NCBI GenBank assembly: GCA_022565135.1
Contig: JADFKA010000134.1
Coordinates: 1-5,633, forward strand
From: Pseudomonadota bacterium
GTDB taxonomy: Bacteria; Pseudomonadota; Gammaproteobacteria; Steroidobacterales; Woeseiaceae
DNA: 5,633 bases
Direction: 5' to 3'
The notes beneath the pieces are model-generated. The model was given only the letters and a program-made list of their open reading frames with translations. It did not search any database and was not told the DNA's origin. Each line of letters starts with the position of its first letter. Within the stretch, counting starts at the first letter, position 1. Made by a program: the position numbers and the translations under genes. Below are positions 1 through 5,633 of this stretch, piece by piece.

Positions 1-1
1 A

Positions 2-289
2 GACGACTGCTTTATCGGTGCACGCTCGGAAATCGTGGAGGGAGTCATTGTTGAACGCGGTTCGGTCATTTCGATGGGTGTTTACATTGGGCAGAGTACC
101 CGCATCTATGATCGTGAAACCGATGAGATCAGTTACGGCCGTATCCCGGCCGGCTCGGTCGTCGTTCCGGGCAGCCTGCCGTCAAAGAACGGAAAATATT
201 CGTTGAACTGTGCCATTATTGTTAAACACGTTGATGCAAAGACTCGCGCAAAAACAAGCCTCAATGACCTGCTGCGCAATGCAGACTAA
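2..289 (+). CDS. dapD: DapD, tetrahydrodipicolinate N-succinyltransferase, C-terminal part
   Basis: The 3' end of dapD; the gene starts before the window, and 95 C-terminal residues are visible of the usual ~270. The enzyme is cytoplasmic and transfers succinyl from succinyl-CoA to tetrahydrodipicolinate in the succinylase branch of lysine/diaminopimelate synthesis. The visible part is the end of the left-handed beta-helix (hexapeptide repeats such as CFIGARSEIVEGVIVERGSV and GVYIGQSTRIYD) followed by the family's C-terminal domain with GRIPAGSVVVPGSLPS, GKYSLNCAIIVK and VDAKTRAKTSLNDLLR. The frame is open from the first bases to a TAA stop, with no sign of damage. The next gene starts 12 bases downstream and its ribosome binding site overlaps this stop codon, so the two are probably co-transcribed. 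I read the family from memory of conserved DapD motifs and am confident. Confidence 0.96.
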   Translation, partial: DDCFIGARSEIVEGVIVERGSVISMGVYIGQSTRIYDRETDEISYGRIPAGSVVVPGSLPSKNGKYSLNCAIIVKHVDAKTRAKTSLNDLLRNAD

Positions 290-301
290 GGCAATATTAC
301 T

Positions 302-655
302 GTGCTGACGGTGTACGGAATAAATAGCTGTGACACGTGCAGGAAAGCGCGCCGATTCCTGACGGCCCAAAAAATTGAGTACCGATTTCACGATGTTCGC
401 GATGACGGTCTCGATATTCAAATGCTTGAACGCTGGGCCGATCGCATCGGCTGGGAAAAACTCTTAAACAAGAAAAGCCTGACCTGGCGCAAGATACCCG
501 AAGTTGATCGTGCTGACATGACGCGCGACCGTGCTCTAGCGGCGATGATCGACCGACCAACGCTGATCAAACGACCCGTTCTCGAAGCCAAAGAATTTAT
601 TGCCGTCGGATTCTCTGAGCAGCGTTTCTCGGTTTTCCTCGAAAAAATGAGATAG
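302..655 (+). CDS. yffB: ArsC/Spx-family thioredoxin-fold protein, YffB type
   Basis: A 117-residue protein of the ArsC/Spx-like thioredoxin-fold family, the usual length for YffB-type members. The N-terminal strand is followed by a CxxC motif (C10-D-T-C13) at the start of helix 1, then LLNKKSLTWRK (residues 54-64) and the family's conserved KRPV (90-93) before the final strand and helix. Homologues are thought to be glutathione- or thiol-dependent reductases, but the physiological substrate is not established, and arsenate reduction should not be assumed. It begins with GTG at 302; AAGG at 288-291, overlapping the dapD stop, is a fitting ribosome binding site with 10 bases of spacing. It sits between dapD and dapE, as is common in gammaproteobacteria, which suggests co-expression with lysine synthesis but does not show a role in it. 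Confidence 0.92.
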   Translation: MLTVYGINSCDTCRKARRFLTAQKIEYRFHDVRDDGLDIQMLERWADRIGWEKLLNKKSLTWRKIPEVDRADMTRDRALAAMIDRPTLIKRPVLEAKEFIAVGFSEQRFSVFLEKMR

Positions 656-656
656 C

Positions 657-671
657 GCAATAGCGCATTGC
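657..671 (+). repeat. Small direct repeat and stem-loop before dapE
   Basis: An 8-base near-exact tandem duplication (TAGCGCAA at 653-660, TAGCGCAT at 661-668) begins on the yffB stop codon. The same bases form a 5-bp inverted repeat, GCAAT (657-661) and ATTGC (667-671), with the loop AGCGC. It lies in the 33-base gap where a ribosome binding site for dapE would be sought. There is no T-run, so it is not a terminator. Any effect on dapE translation is a guess, and the pattern could be chance. Confidence 0.3.
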
Positions 672-688
672 AGCAACTCGCACACTAA

Positions 689-1843
689 ATGACAGCCGCA
701 GAACAAACCACAATCGATCATCCGGCGATTTCGCTGCTGTGCGATCTCATACGCCGCCCCTCGATCACACCCGACGATGCAGGCTGTCAGAAAATTCTGA
801 CCAAAAGGTTGTCACAACTCGGTTTTGCGTGTGAATCGATGCCTTTCGGTGACGTTGCCAATCTCTGGGCCCGACGCGGAAACTCGTCACCAGTACTATG
901 TTTCGCGGGACATACGGATGTGGTACCGCCCGGCGACGCAGACGAGTGGCATAGTGATCCGTTTGAACCGGTGGTGCGCGATGGAATGATATATGGCCGG
1001 GGCTCCGCCGACATGAAGAGTGGCCTTGCTGCAATGATCGTTGCGCTTGAGGCTTTCATTGATGCGCATCCTGATCATGACGGCAGCCTGGCGTTGCTGA
1101 TTACGAGTGATGAAGAAGGTCGTGCACGCGACGGCACGCTCAAGGTCATCGAGTCTCTCAGCGCACGTGGCGAGCACATCGAATGGTGTGTGATCGGCGA
1201 ACCAAGCAGTCAAGAGACGCTTGGCGATACCGTCCGCATTGGCCGCCGTGGCTCATTGAGCGGCATGCTCAAAGTGCATGGAATTGAAGGCCACGTGGCC
1301 TACCCGCAGCATGCCGATAATCCGATCCGCCGTTTTGCGCCTGTTCTGGATGAGTTGCACGCGATCGAGTGGGACCAGGGCAACAAAGACTTTCCGCCAA
1401 CGAGCTTTCAGGTTGTTGACCTTCACGCGGGTGCTGGTACGCCGAACATCACGCCGGGTGAACTGAATGCACGATTTAATTTGCGCTATTCAACGCAATG
1501 GAATCACGAAAGCCTGCAGACCAAAGTGCGCGAGGTATTCGATTCACATGAGATCGATTACGAACTTGACTGGCACCTATCCGGCAAGCCTTTTCTGACC
1601 AAGCCGTGCAAGCTCATTGACGCCGTCAGCCAGGCCGTGACCGAGAAAACCGGCAAGTCGCCCGAACTTTCCACGGGCGGCGGTACTTCGGATGGCCGTT
1701 TCATCTCGCCCGCCGGCGCCGATGTTGTTGAACTCGGGCCGCTGAATGCATCGATACACCAAATTGACGAACACGTACGTATCGAAGATGTGATCACCTT
1801 GACGGCGATGTATCAACGCATAATGGAGTTGATGCTCTTGTAG
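689..1843 (+). CDS. dapE: DapE, succinyl-diaminopimelate desuccinylase
   Basis: Cytoplasmic dinuclear zinc amidohydrolase of the M20 family that hydrolyses N-succinyl-LL-diaminopimelate to LL-diaminopimelate and succinate. At 384 residues it is near the usual ~375. All key residues are visible and align with the Haemophilus enzyme at a constant offset of eight: H75 and D77 in GHTDVVPPGD, bridging D108 in GRGSADMKSG, catalytic E142 and ligand E143 in TSDEEG, E171 in GEPSS and H357 in NASIHQIDEHV. H202 in the dimerisation domain (GHVAYP) and the glycine-rich STGGGTSDGRF (328-338) are also intact. The start is fixed: a TAA stop lies in frame immediately before the ATG. There is no good Shine-Dalgarno sequence, so translation may depend on coupling to the gene ending 33 bases upstream. 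It is likely the last gene of a dapD-yffB-dapE operon. Confidence 0.97.
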   Translation: MTAAEQTTIDHPAISLLCDLIRRPSITPDDAGCQKILTKRLSQLGFACESMPFGDVANLWARRGNSSPVLCFAGHTDVVPPGDADEWHSDPFEPVVRDGMIYGRGSADMKSGLAAMIVALEAFIDAHPDHDGSLALLITSDEEGRARDGTLKVIESLSARGEHIEWCVIGEPSSQETLGDTVRIGRRGSLSGMLKVHGIEGHVAYPQHADNPIRRFAPVLDELHAIEWDQGNKDFPPTSFQVVDLHAGAGTPNITPGELNARFNLRYSTQWNHESLQTKVREVFDSHEIDYELDWHLSGKPFLTKPCKLIDAVSQAVTEKTGKSPELSTGGGTSDGRFISPAGADVVELGPLNASIHQIDEHVRIEDVITLTAMYQRIMELMLL

Positions 1844-1893
1844 GAACTCGATGTAGGACGTCTCCTCGAACGACCAAAAATCGCCTGTTTTCC

Positions 1894-1922
1894 TTGCAAA
1901 ACCAGTGAGTTACAACTATACT
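1894..1922 (+). promoter_or_regulatory. Sigma-70 promoter of the HNH gene
   Basis: A -35 element TTGCAA (1894-1899, consensus TTGACA) and a -10 element TATACT (1917-1922, consensus TATAAT) are separated by exactly 17 bases. Transcription would start at about 1928-1930, some 30 bases before the ATG at 1962. The -10 element overlaps the LexA box by four bases, so a bound repressor would block RNA polymerase. This is the only convincing promoter in the 118-base gap after dapE, and it implies that the HNH gene is transcribed separately. Confidence 0.78.
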
Positions 1923-1938
1923 GTATAAATATACAGGT
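1919..1938 (+). promoter_or_regulatory. LexA (SOS) box controlling the HNH gene
   Basis: The 20-base site TACTGTATAAATATACAGGT matches the Escherichia coli LexA consensus TACTGTATATATATACAGTA at 17 of 20 positions. The essential CTGT-N8-ACAG core is perfect, and the inverted repeat has 7-bp perfect arms (CTGTATA/TATACAG) around AA. It covers the end of the -10 element and the predicted transcription start, a normal place for a repressing LexA operator. It points only to the HNH gene, as dapE upstream ends on the same strand at 1843. From this I infer repression by LexA in normal growth and induction after DNA damage. Confidence 0.88.
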
Positions 1939-1950
1939 AGTCTGAATGCC

Positions 1951-1956
1951 AGGAGG
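1951..1956 (+). promoter_or_regulatory. Strong ribosome binding site of the HNH gene
   Basis: AGGAGG, a perfect Shine-Dalgarno core, ends five bases before the ATG at 1962. It fixes that start and is clearly stronger than the sites before the other genes in the window. A strong ribosome site behind a tightly repressed promoter fits a gene made quickly after induction. Confidence 0.85.
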
Positions 1957-1961
1957 GAACC

Positions 1962-3260
1962 ATGACCACGGCACTCGCAAGCATCGGTCCAACGACATCA
2001 CCGGGTCGCGAAAAGAGCGAACGCCTGGGTGCCGAAATCAGCGAACTGTGCAGTTACCTCTATGCCGCCGAGCATCGCTTGTTGACGCTGATCCGCGAGT
2101 TCGATGCACACAAGGGCTGGGAATGGCTGGGCTTTCATACCTGCGCTCATTGGCTCAATTTCAAGTGCGGTATCGACATGAACACGGCGCGGGAGCGCGT
2201 GCGTGTGGCGCATGCGCTGGGCAAGCTGGCGAAGATGGATGCACGCTTTGCCAGCGGTGCGCTCAGCTACTCCAAGGTACGGGCCATGACACGCATCGCC
2301 GATGAGTCCAATGAAGACTTTCTGCTCATGATCGCCAGGCATGGCACCGCTTATCATGTCGAAAAGCTCGTCTCCAAGTTCCGCCGTGCCAGGCGTTTGC
2401 AGGATACCGAGGTCGCAAGGGAGAATTACGACAACCGTAAGCTGGACTATTACTACGACTACGATGGTTGTCTTGTCATCCAGGGCCGTTTCCCGGCCGA
2501 ACAAGGGGCGCTCATCATCAAGGCCCTGGAGATGGCCATGGAGCAGCAATTCAAGACAGATGTTGCCGCGGCAACGTCATCGAAGCCTGCGCCGATTGCC
2601 ACCCGGCGCGCCGATGCGCTGGCCGAGGTTGCAGAGACCTACATGAATTCAGAACCGGTAGCCAATGCGACGGCCGACCGTTACCAGGTGGTGGTGCATG
2701 TTGGCGGCGAGCGCAACAATGGGGTGCTCCAATCTGAGGACGTTGACGTTTCCGCGGAAACATCGAGACGAATCGCCTGTGATTGTTCCATCCTGGGCAT
2801 CAAAGAGGCCGAAAACGGCGAACCGTTGTCAATTGGGCGAAAAACACGTTCCATTCCACCGGCATTGCACCGCGCATTACGTTTTCGCGACAAGGGATGC
2901 CGTTTCCCGGGCTGCACGAACGACAGATTCGTCGATGGTCATCACATCCAGCACTGGGCCGACGGCGGTGCAACGAGTCTCGACAATCTGGTGCTGCTGT
3001 GTCGGCGCCACCATCACCTCGTGCACGAAGGCGGTTTCGCTTGCAAGAAATCCAAAGACGGTGAGATCGTCTTCAAAGATCAGCGACAAGCGCCGCTGCC
3101 GACCTGGTCCGCACTACCCACGATCGACGATGTCGACCTCAAAGCATGGATGGATCGCGAGTTCTTCGAGCAGAACATCAACTCTGATACCCCTGCCGCG
3201 CAGTGGTATGCCGGCGATCGCATGGATTGGGATCTCGCGGTCGCTAGTCTTTTTAATTAG
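1962..3260 (+). CDS. DUF222 (13E12-type) HNH endonuclease family protein
   Basis: A 432-residue protein with an N-terminal DUF222 region (about residues 20-290), recognised by GWEWLGFHTCAHWL (52-65), the ARERVRVAHALGKL helix (76-89) and LSYSKVRAMTRIA (101-113). A C-terminal HNH nuclease domain follows (about 305-358). The latter shows C313-RFPG-C318, the H327/H328 pair in DGHHIQHW, G335-G336, N342 in DNLVLLC, C347 and the H350-H352/H355 cluster. This is the complete beta-beta-alpha-metal pattern, with paired cysteines likely to bind structural zinc, so a DNA nicking or cleaving activity is plausible, although the cellular role of the family is not known. A helical tail (~385-432) ends the protein. 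The gene is monocistronic, with its own LexA-controlled promoter and AGGAGG site, and its stop is followed 49 bases on by the end of the convergent dsbB gene. No flanking repeats, intron or intein structure suggest a mobile element. Confidence 0.93.
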   Translation: MTTALASIGPTTSPGREKSERLGAEISELCSYLYAAEHRLLTLIREFDAHKGWEWLGFHTCAHWLNFKCGIDMNTARERVRVAHALGKLAKMDARFASGALSYSKVRAMTRIADESNEDFLLMIARHGTAYHVEKLVSKFRRARRLQDTEVARENYDNRKLDYYYDYDGCLVIQGRFPAEQGALIIKALEMAMEQQFKTDVAAATSSKPAPIATRRADALAEVAETYMNSEPVANATADRYQVVVHVGGERNNGVLQSEDVDVSAETSRRIACDCSILGIKEAENGEPLSIGRKTRSIPPALHRALRFRDKGCRFPGCTNDRFVDGHHIQHWADGGATSLDNLVLLCRRHHHLVHEGGFACKKSKDGEIVFKDQRQAPLPTWSALPTIDDVDLKAWMDREFFEQNINSDTPAAQWYAGDRMDWDLAVASLFN

Positions 3261-3274
3261 AAAGAGTAACGGCA

Positions 3275-3299
3275 GTGGGCTTCTACAGCGGCCGCCCAC
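3275..3299. repeat. Inverted repeat between convergent HNH gene and dsbB
   Basis: GTGGGC (3275-3280) and GCCCAC (3294-3299) form a 6-bp GC-rich stem around a 13-base loop that contains most of the palindrome GCGGCCGC (3288-3295). It lies in the 49-base gap between two convergent genes, where a two-way terminator would be expected. Neither strand has a T-run directly after the stem; the nearest, on the + strand, is TTATTTT about ten bases further. At best it is a weak or Rho-assisted terminator. Confidence 0.3.
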
Positions 3300-3309
3300 A
3301 TTCCCACAA

Positions 3310-3798
3310 TTATTTTCTGAGGTTATTCCAAATACCAACGCCGCCAAGGGTTGCAATCGCGATCAGCACCCACGCTGGCATGGACAGCCCCAGCAATTGC
3401 CAGTGGCTTTCCGCACATTCGCCAGAGCCCGTGAATGCCATGCGCAGCGCATCGTCAAGCGGAAAATTGTCGAGCATGTAGCCCAGACCGGGCCCGCAGG
3501 ACGGTACGTCGTCTGGCGGGATGTTTTGCAACCATACATGTCGGCCAGCAACCGCCACACCGCCAGCCGTGACGAGTGCCAGCAGTGCGACGTACACGCG
3601 GCTGCCCCAAGCTGATGGATTGTGCAGTGTGGCCAGCAAGAACACGATGCCAAGACCGATGACTGCCACACGTTGAAAAATGCACAGCGGACAAGGGTCG
3701 AGGTAAAGTTGGAATTGCGCATACAACGCGTACGCCATCATTCCCGCACACGCTAGAAAACCAGCCAGATTCACGAGGCGTTTATCAGGAATAGTCAT
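3310..3798 (-). CDS. dsbB: DsbB, disulfide bond formation protein B
   Basis: Inner-membrane protein that reoxidises periplasmic DsbA and passes the electrons to quinone. At 162 residues it is close to the usual ~170. Four hydrophobic segments can be seen at about 8-30, 43-59, 67-86 and 139-157. The first redox pair is C36-P-L-C39 just after the first segment; the second is C101 and C128 in the periplasmic loop between segments three and four. R43, in the FQR after CPLC, matches the quinone-linked arginine R48 of E. coli, and GECAESHWQLLGLSMPAW (126-143) is the typical end of the loop. All catalytic cysteines are present, so it should be active. It follows the porin gene by 31 bases on the same strand and may share its transcript. 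No dsbA gene is in the window. The Shine-Dalgarno sequence is weak. Confidence 0.95.
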   Translation of the reverse strand: MTIPDKRLVNLAGFLACAGMMAYALYAQFQLYLDPCPLCIFQRVAVIGLGIVFLLATLHNPSAWGSRVYVALLALVTAGGVAVAGRHVWLQNIPPDDVPSCGPGLGYMLDNFPLDDALRMAFTGSGECAESHWQLLGLSMPAWVLIAIATLGGVGIWNNLRK

Positions 3799-3829
3799 GA
3801 TTGCTTAGTTTGATTTTCCAAATATTGGT

Positions 3830-4918
3830 TCAATCGAACTTGAATTCAACATCAATCTGGACGCGATTGTAGTCGTGCTCAATTCCCTGGAATCTATCAA
3901 CGCTGTTCCGGTAGAACGTGCCACTGAGGGTAATTGTATCAGTCACGGCAATCTTGCCTTTGAATACATGCCCGGACAAGTCCGTGCCGCCGCCGCCGAA
4001 GTCCGAGTCAATGATTGTTCCAACCACGGCGTCTGCTTCAATGTCCCGATAGATCCAGATGAATTCCTTGTCGCCCTTGGCCTTGGACGCGCCAAACCTG
4101 GCACCGACCGCATAAGCGGTGTCTTGTTCACTGGCTGCGTTGTTTCGCAAGAGATGTAAAAAAACGGACAATGGCCAATCACCGACATTCGTATCCAGTT
4201 GCGCGAAAAATTCGACATCCTCATAGCCGACCACGTAGTTGCCCTCGAGGTCGACTGAGTTGCCCCTTGGTCCGGCGTCAAAAAACGGTTTATTGCCCAC
4301 CATATTGGTAAATGCAAAATAGCCGATACCGGCCGTTAGTTTGCTGGCATCGCTAACGTTGAATTCAGCGCCGACTTGCGCCGCATATAGCATTGAATCA
4401 TCAGCTGAAGACCGTTCCTCTATCAAAAATCCGGCCACGGTAGCGAAGATCTTACCCGCGTGGTATTTGGCCGCTAGCCCTTCAGGGTTGAGGTCACCAT
4501 CCCAGATCAATGCCGAACCGCCGACCTTATAAAATGGATTCTCCATCTTGCCGCCGATGACATGCAGTCGGGATGCAGCAACCCAGTCCACGTAGGCCAG
4601 GTCGAAGCCAATATTCTCGATCTGAAATCCGCCGTCGAATGTCACGTTCCTCGAGACGGGATTGTCGGCCGCGGAAGCGATCCGCAAGACGATTTCCAAG
4701 TTCGGGTGCACTTGCGCAAACATGGCCAACCGCGCCCGGTAGCGACCGCGTTCGTGACGCTCCTCGCCATCTTCATCAATGACTTCGTGTCGCAATCGAA
4801 AGTCGCCCTTGATATCGATTCTGTCGGACCAGCCCTCTCCGACCTCCTCGCCAGGCACCACCGCAGACGAGAGCAAGACAATAATAAGACCGGACAGCAT
4901 CCTGGCGATCAAGTGCAT
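3830..4918 (-). CDS. Putative outer-membrane beta-barrel porin
   Basis: A 362-residue protein that resembles the 'putative porin' family (Pfam Porin_5 type; assigned from memory of its motifs). A signal peptide is visible at residues 1 to about 23 (R6, hydrophobic 8-21, small residues before PGEE). The mature part has alternating short amphipathic strands typical of a barrel: IKGDFRLRHE (36-45), RGRYRARLAMFAQV (57-70), a DLAYVDW strand (106-112), the GGKMENPF motif (122-129), LIWDGDLNPEGLA (137-149), and a C-terminal aromatic strand ending FKFD. No cysteine is present. I chose the ATG at 4918 because it directly precedes the signal peptide; the frame stays open to 5071, but that extension overlaps tsaB and lacks porin character. 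It lies 49 bases after tsaB and 31 before dsbB. The substrate cannot be told from sequence. Confidence 0.83.
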   Translation of the reverse strand: MHLIARMLSGLIIVLLSSAVVPGEEVGEGWSDRIDIKGDFRLRHEVIDEDGEERHERGRYRARLAMFAQVHPNLEIVLRIASAADNPVSRNVTFDGGFQIENIGFDLAYVDWVAASRLHVIGGKMENPFYKVGGSALIWDGDLNPEGLAAKYHAGKIFATVAGFLIEERSSADDSMLYAAQVGAEFNVSDASKLTAGIGYFAFTNMVGNKPFFDAGPRGNSVDLEGNYVVGYEDVEFFAQLDTNVGDWPLSVFLHLLRNNAASEQDTAYAVGARFGASKAKGDKEFIWIYRDIEADAVVGTIIDSDFGGGGTDLSGHVFKGKIAVTDTITLSGTFYRNSVDRFQGIEHDYNRVQIDVEFKFD

Positions 4919-4967
4919 ACTTATAAGTCTCGTTATCCGATCTTCGCGCGACGGTATAGCAGGCCGA

Positions 4968-5594
4968 CTACGGCCGGGAAACCGGTTTTTCGGCGACTTT
5001 TTGCCGCAGATAGGCAGGTACAACATCCTGCGGCTCCAGTGCCATCGCGTTGCGGTACTGAGCGGCTCCAAGAGCCAGCAAGTAACGCGCCCGTGGGTGG
5101 AGAATTTCTACGACACCTTTGAGCCGGTCACGATTGTGCGCAAATAAATCCGGATAGCGCTGCCAGCCAAATCCTGCTGCTACCGAGGCAGTTGCCGGAT
5201 CGAGCTCGGTAATGGTCTCGTCACCGTGCAAGCGTTCAGGGCAGATCGGTTCGGGAAGATTATCCGGTCCACGCTTGTAAATGCCAAGATACACTTCGTG
5301 CATATGCGCGTCCTGGGTAACGACGGCAACGGCAGCGTCGTGAATCGCAAAAACTTCAGCCGCGACGGCCGCCATCGATGAGACCGGCACGATCTTGAGC
5401 CCCGAGCCGAACGCCAGCCCCTGGGCCACCGACGTCGCAATTCGCATACCGATGAATGAGCCCGGGCCATTGCCGAGCACAATCGCCTCGAGGTCCTTTA
5501 GCTGCACACCGGATTCTTCAAGTACCGATCGAATCATTGGCATCAGCAGCTTCGTGTGCTCACGCGGCTGCTCCTCGAGCGCGAGCAATTTCAT
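4968..5594 (-). CDS. tsaB: TsaB, tRNA t6A synthesis protein, with N-terminal internal deletion
   Basis: TsaB (YeaZ) is the ASKHA-fold partner of TsaD in the complex that makes N6-threonylcarbamoyl-adenosine at position 37 of ANN-decoding tRNAs. Recognisable parts are PREHTKLLMPMI (10-21), GNGPGSF-I-GMRI (41-52), VAQGLAFG (56-63), VPVSS (69-73), DAHMHEVY (95-102) and the C-terminal PAYLRQKVAEKP (193-204). The protein is 208 residues against ~230 in E. coli. The difference lies at one place: the canonical first strand MKLLAL is followed at once by EEQPREHT, so about 21 residues with the normally conserved D-T-S/T-x-E-A-C-S-V-A-L strand pair are absent. No other upstream frame encodes them. The ATG overlaps the stop of a preceding frame (ATGA), supporting this start. 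AAGGG about nine bases upstream is a plausible ribosome site. The rest of the frame is intact. It may be a mutant, a divergent functional form or an assembly error. Confidence 0.88.
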   Translation of the reverse strand: MKLLALEEQPREHTKLLMPMIRSVLEESGVQLKDLEAIVLGNGPGSFIGMRIATSVAQGLAFGSGLKIVPVSSMAAVAAEVFAIHDAAVAVVTQDAHMHEVYLGIYKRGPDNLPEPICPERLHGDETITELDPATASVAAGFGWQRYPDLFAHNRDRLKGVVEILHPRARYLLALGAAQYRNAMALEPQDVVPAYLRQKVAEKPVSRP

Positions 5595-5632
5595 GCGACC
5601 GCGCCCTTGCGTTCATGTGCAGCCAGAAACCG
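5591..5632 (-). CDS. Possible C-terminal end of an unidentified gene upstream of tsaB
   Basis: Thirteen codons (RFLAAHERKGAVA) run in from the window edge to a TGA that overlaps the tsaB ATG as ATGA, a common arrangement for translationally coupled genes. The fragment is too short to identify. In gammaproteobacteria the gene before tsaB is often a DinG/YoaA-type helicase or adenylate kinase, but nothing here decides between these or other options. That it is coding at all rests only on the open frame and the overlap. Confidence 0.4.
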   Translation of the reverse strand, partial: RFLAAHERKGAVA

Positions 5633-5633
5633 G

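Noticed and set aside
302..655. Calling the small thioredoxin-fold gene an arsenate reductase
   Set aside because: There is no arsenic gene context, and the YffB-type position and CxxC motif do not support arsenate specificity.
1844..1893. Rho-independent terminator after dapE
   Set aside because: Only a 4-bp AGGA/TCCT pairing is present, with no GC-rich stem followed by a T-run.
1998..2549. A 183-codon - strand open frame opposite the HNH gene
   Set aside because: It is the antisense shadow of the DUF222 region, with no start signal and no recognisable motif.
1844..3309. HNH gene as part of an insertion sequence, group II intron or homing element
   Set aside because: No terminal inverted repeats, target-site duplication or interrupted host gene can be seen on either side, and the gene has its own well-formed promoter.
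2665..3615. A 316-codon + strand open frame across the end of the HNH gene and into dsbB
   Set aside because: It overlaps two recognisable genes in other frames, has no family resemblance and an arginine/serine-rich composition typical of a shifted frame.
4919..5071. N-terminal extension of the porin reading frame by 51 residues
   Set aside because: It overlaps the well-supported end of tsaB, is basic and lacks porin features, and the signal peptide begins exactly at the ATG at 4918.
4562..5122. A 186-codon + strand open frame opposite the porin and tsaB
   Set aside because: It lies antisense to two identified genes and shows no domain or ribosome site.

Overview
The window looks like chromosomal DNA of a gammaproteobacterium. 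Three things point this way: the gene order dapD - arsC-like (yffB type) - dapE, which is typical of the group; a LexA operator of the enterobacterial/gammaproteobacterial CTGT-N8-ACAG type; and best recognisable resemblance of DapE, DsbB and TsaB to gammaproteobacterial proteins. The genus cannot be named from the sequence alone. The window is densely coding, with no gap above 120 bases and no RNA gene, insertion sequence or CRISPR array that I can see.

Left part, + strand (1-1843): the 3' end of dapD, a small thioredoxin-fold ArsC/Spx-family protein with a GTG start, and complete dapE. These are closely spaced and look like one operon. DapD and DapE catalyse two steps of the succinylase branch of lysine and diaminopimelate (peptidoglycan) synthesis. 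All metal and catalytic residues of DapE are present.

Middle (1844-3260, + strand): a free-standing gene for a DUF222 (13E12-type) HNH nuclease family protein. It has its own promoter (TTGCAA - 17 nt - TATACT) overlapped by a near-consensus LexA box and followed by a strong AGGAGG ribosome binding site. The sequence therefore predicts an SOS-induced HNH protein, which is the most interesting regulatory signal here.

Right part, - strand (3310-5633, read right to left): the tail of an unidentified gene, tsaB, a putative outer-membrane porin and dsbB, all in one direction and converging on the HNH gene. TsaB is part of the tRNA t6A synthesis complex. Its reading frame begins with the canonical N-terminal strand but jumps straight to the PREHT helix, lacking about 21 residues that normally lie between. 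This suggests an in-frame deletion (or an assembly error) in a normally essential gene. DsbB has all four redox cysteines. The porin has a signal peptide and no cysteines, so it is probably not a client of the disulfide system beside it.
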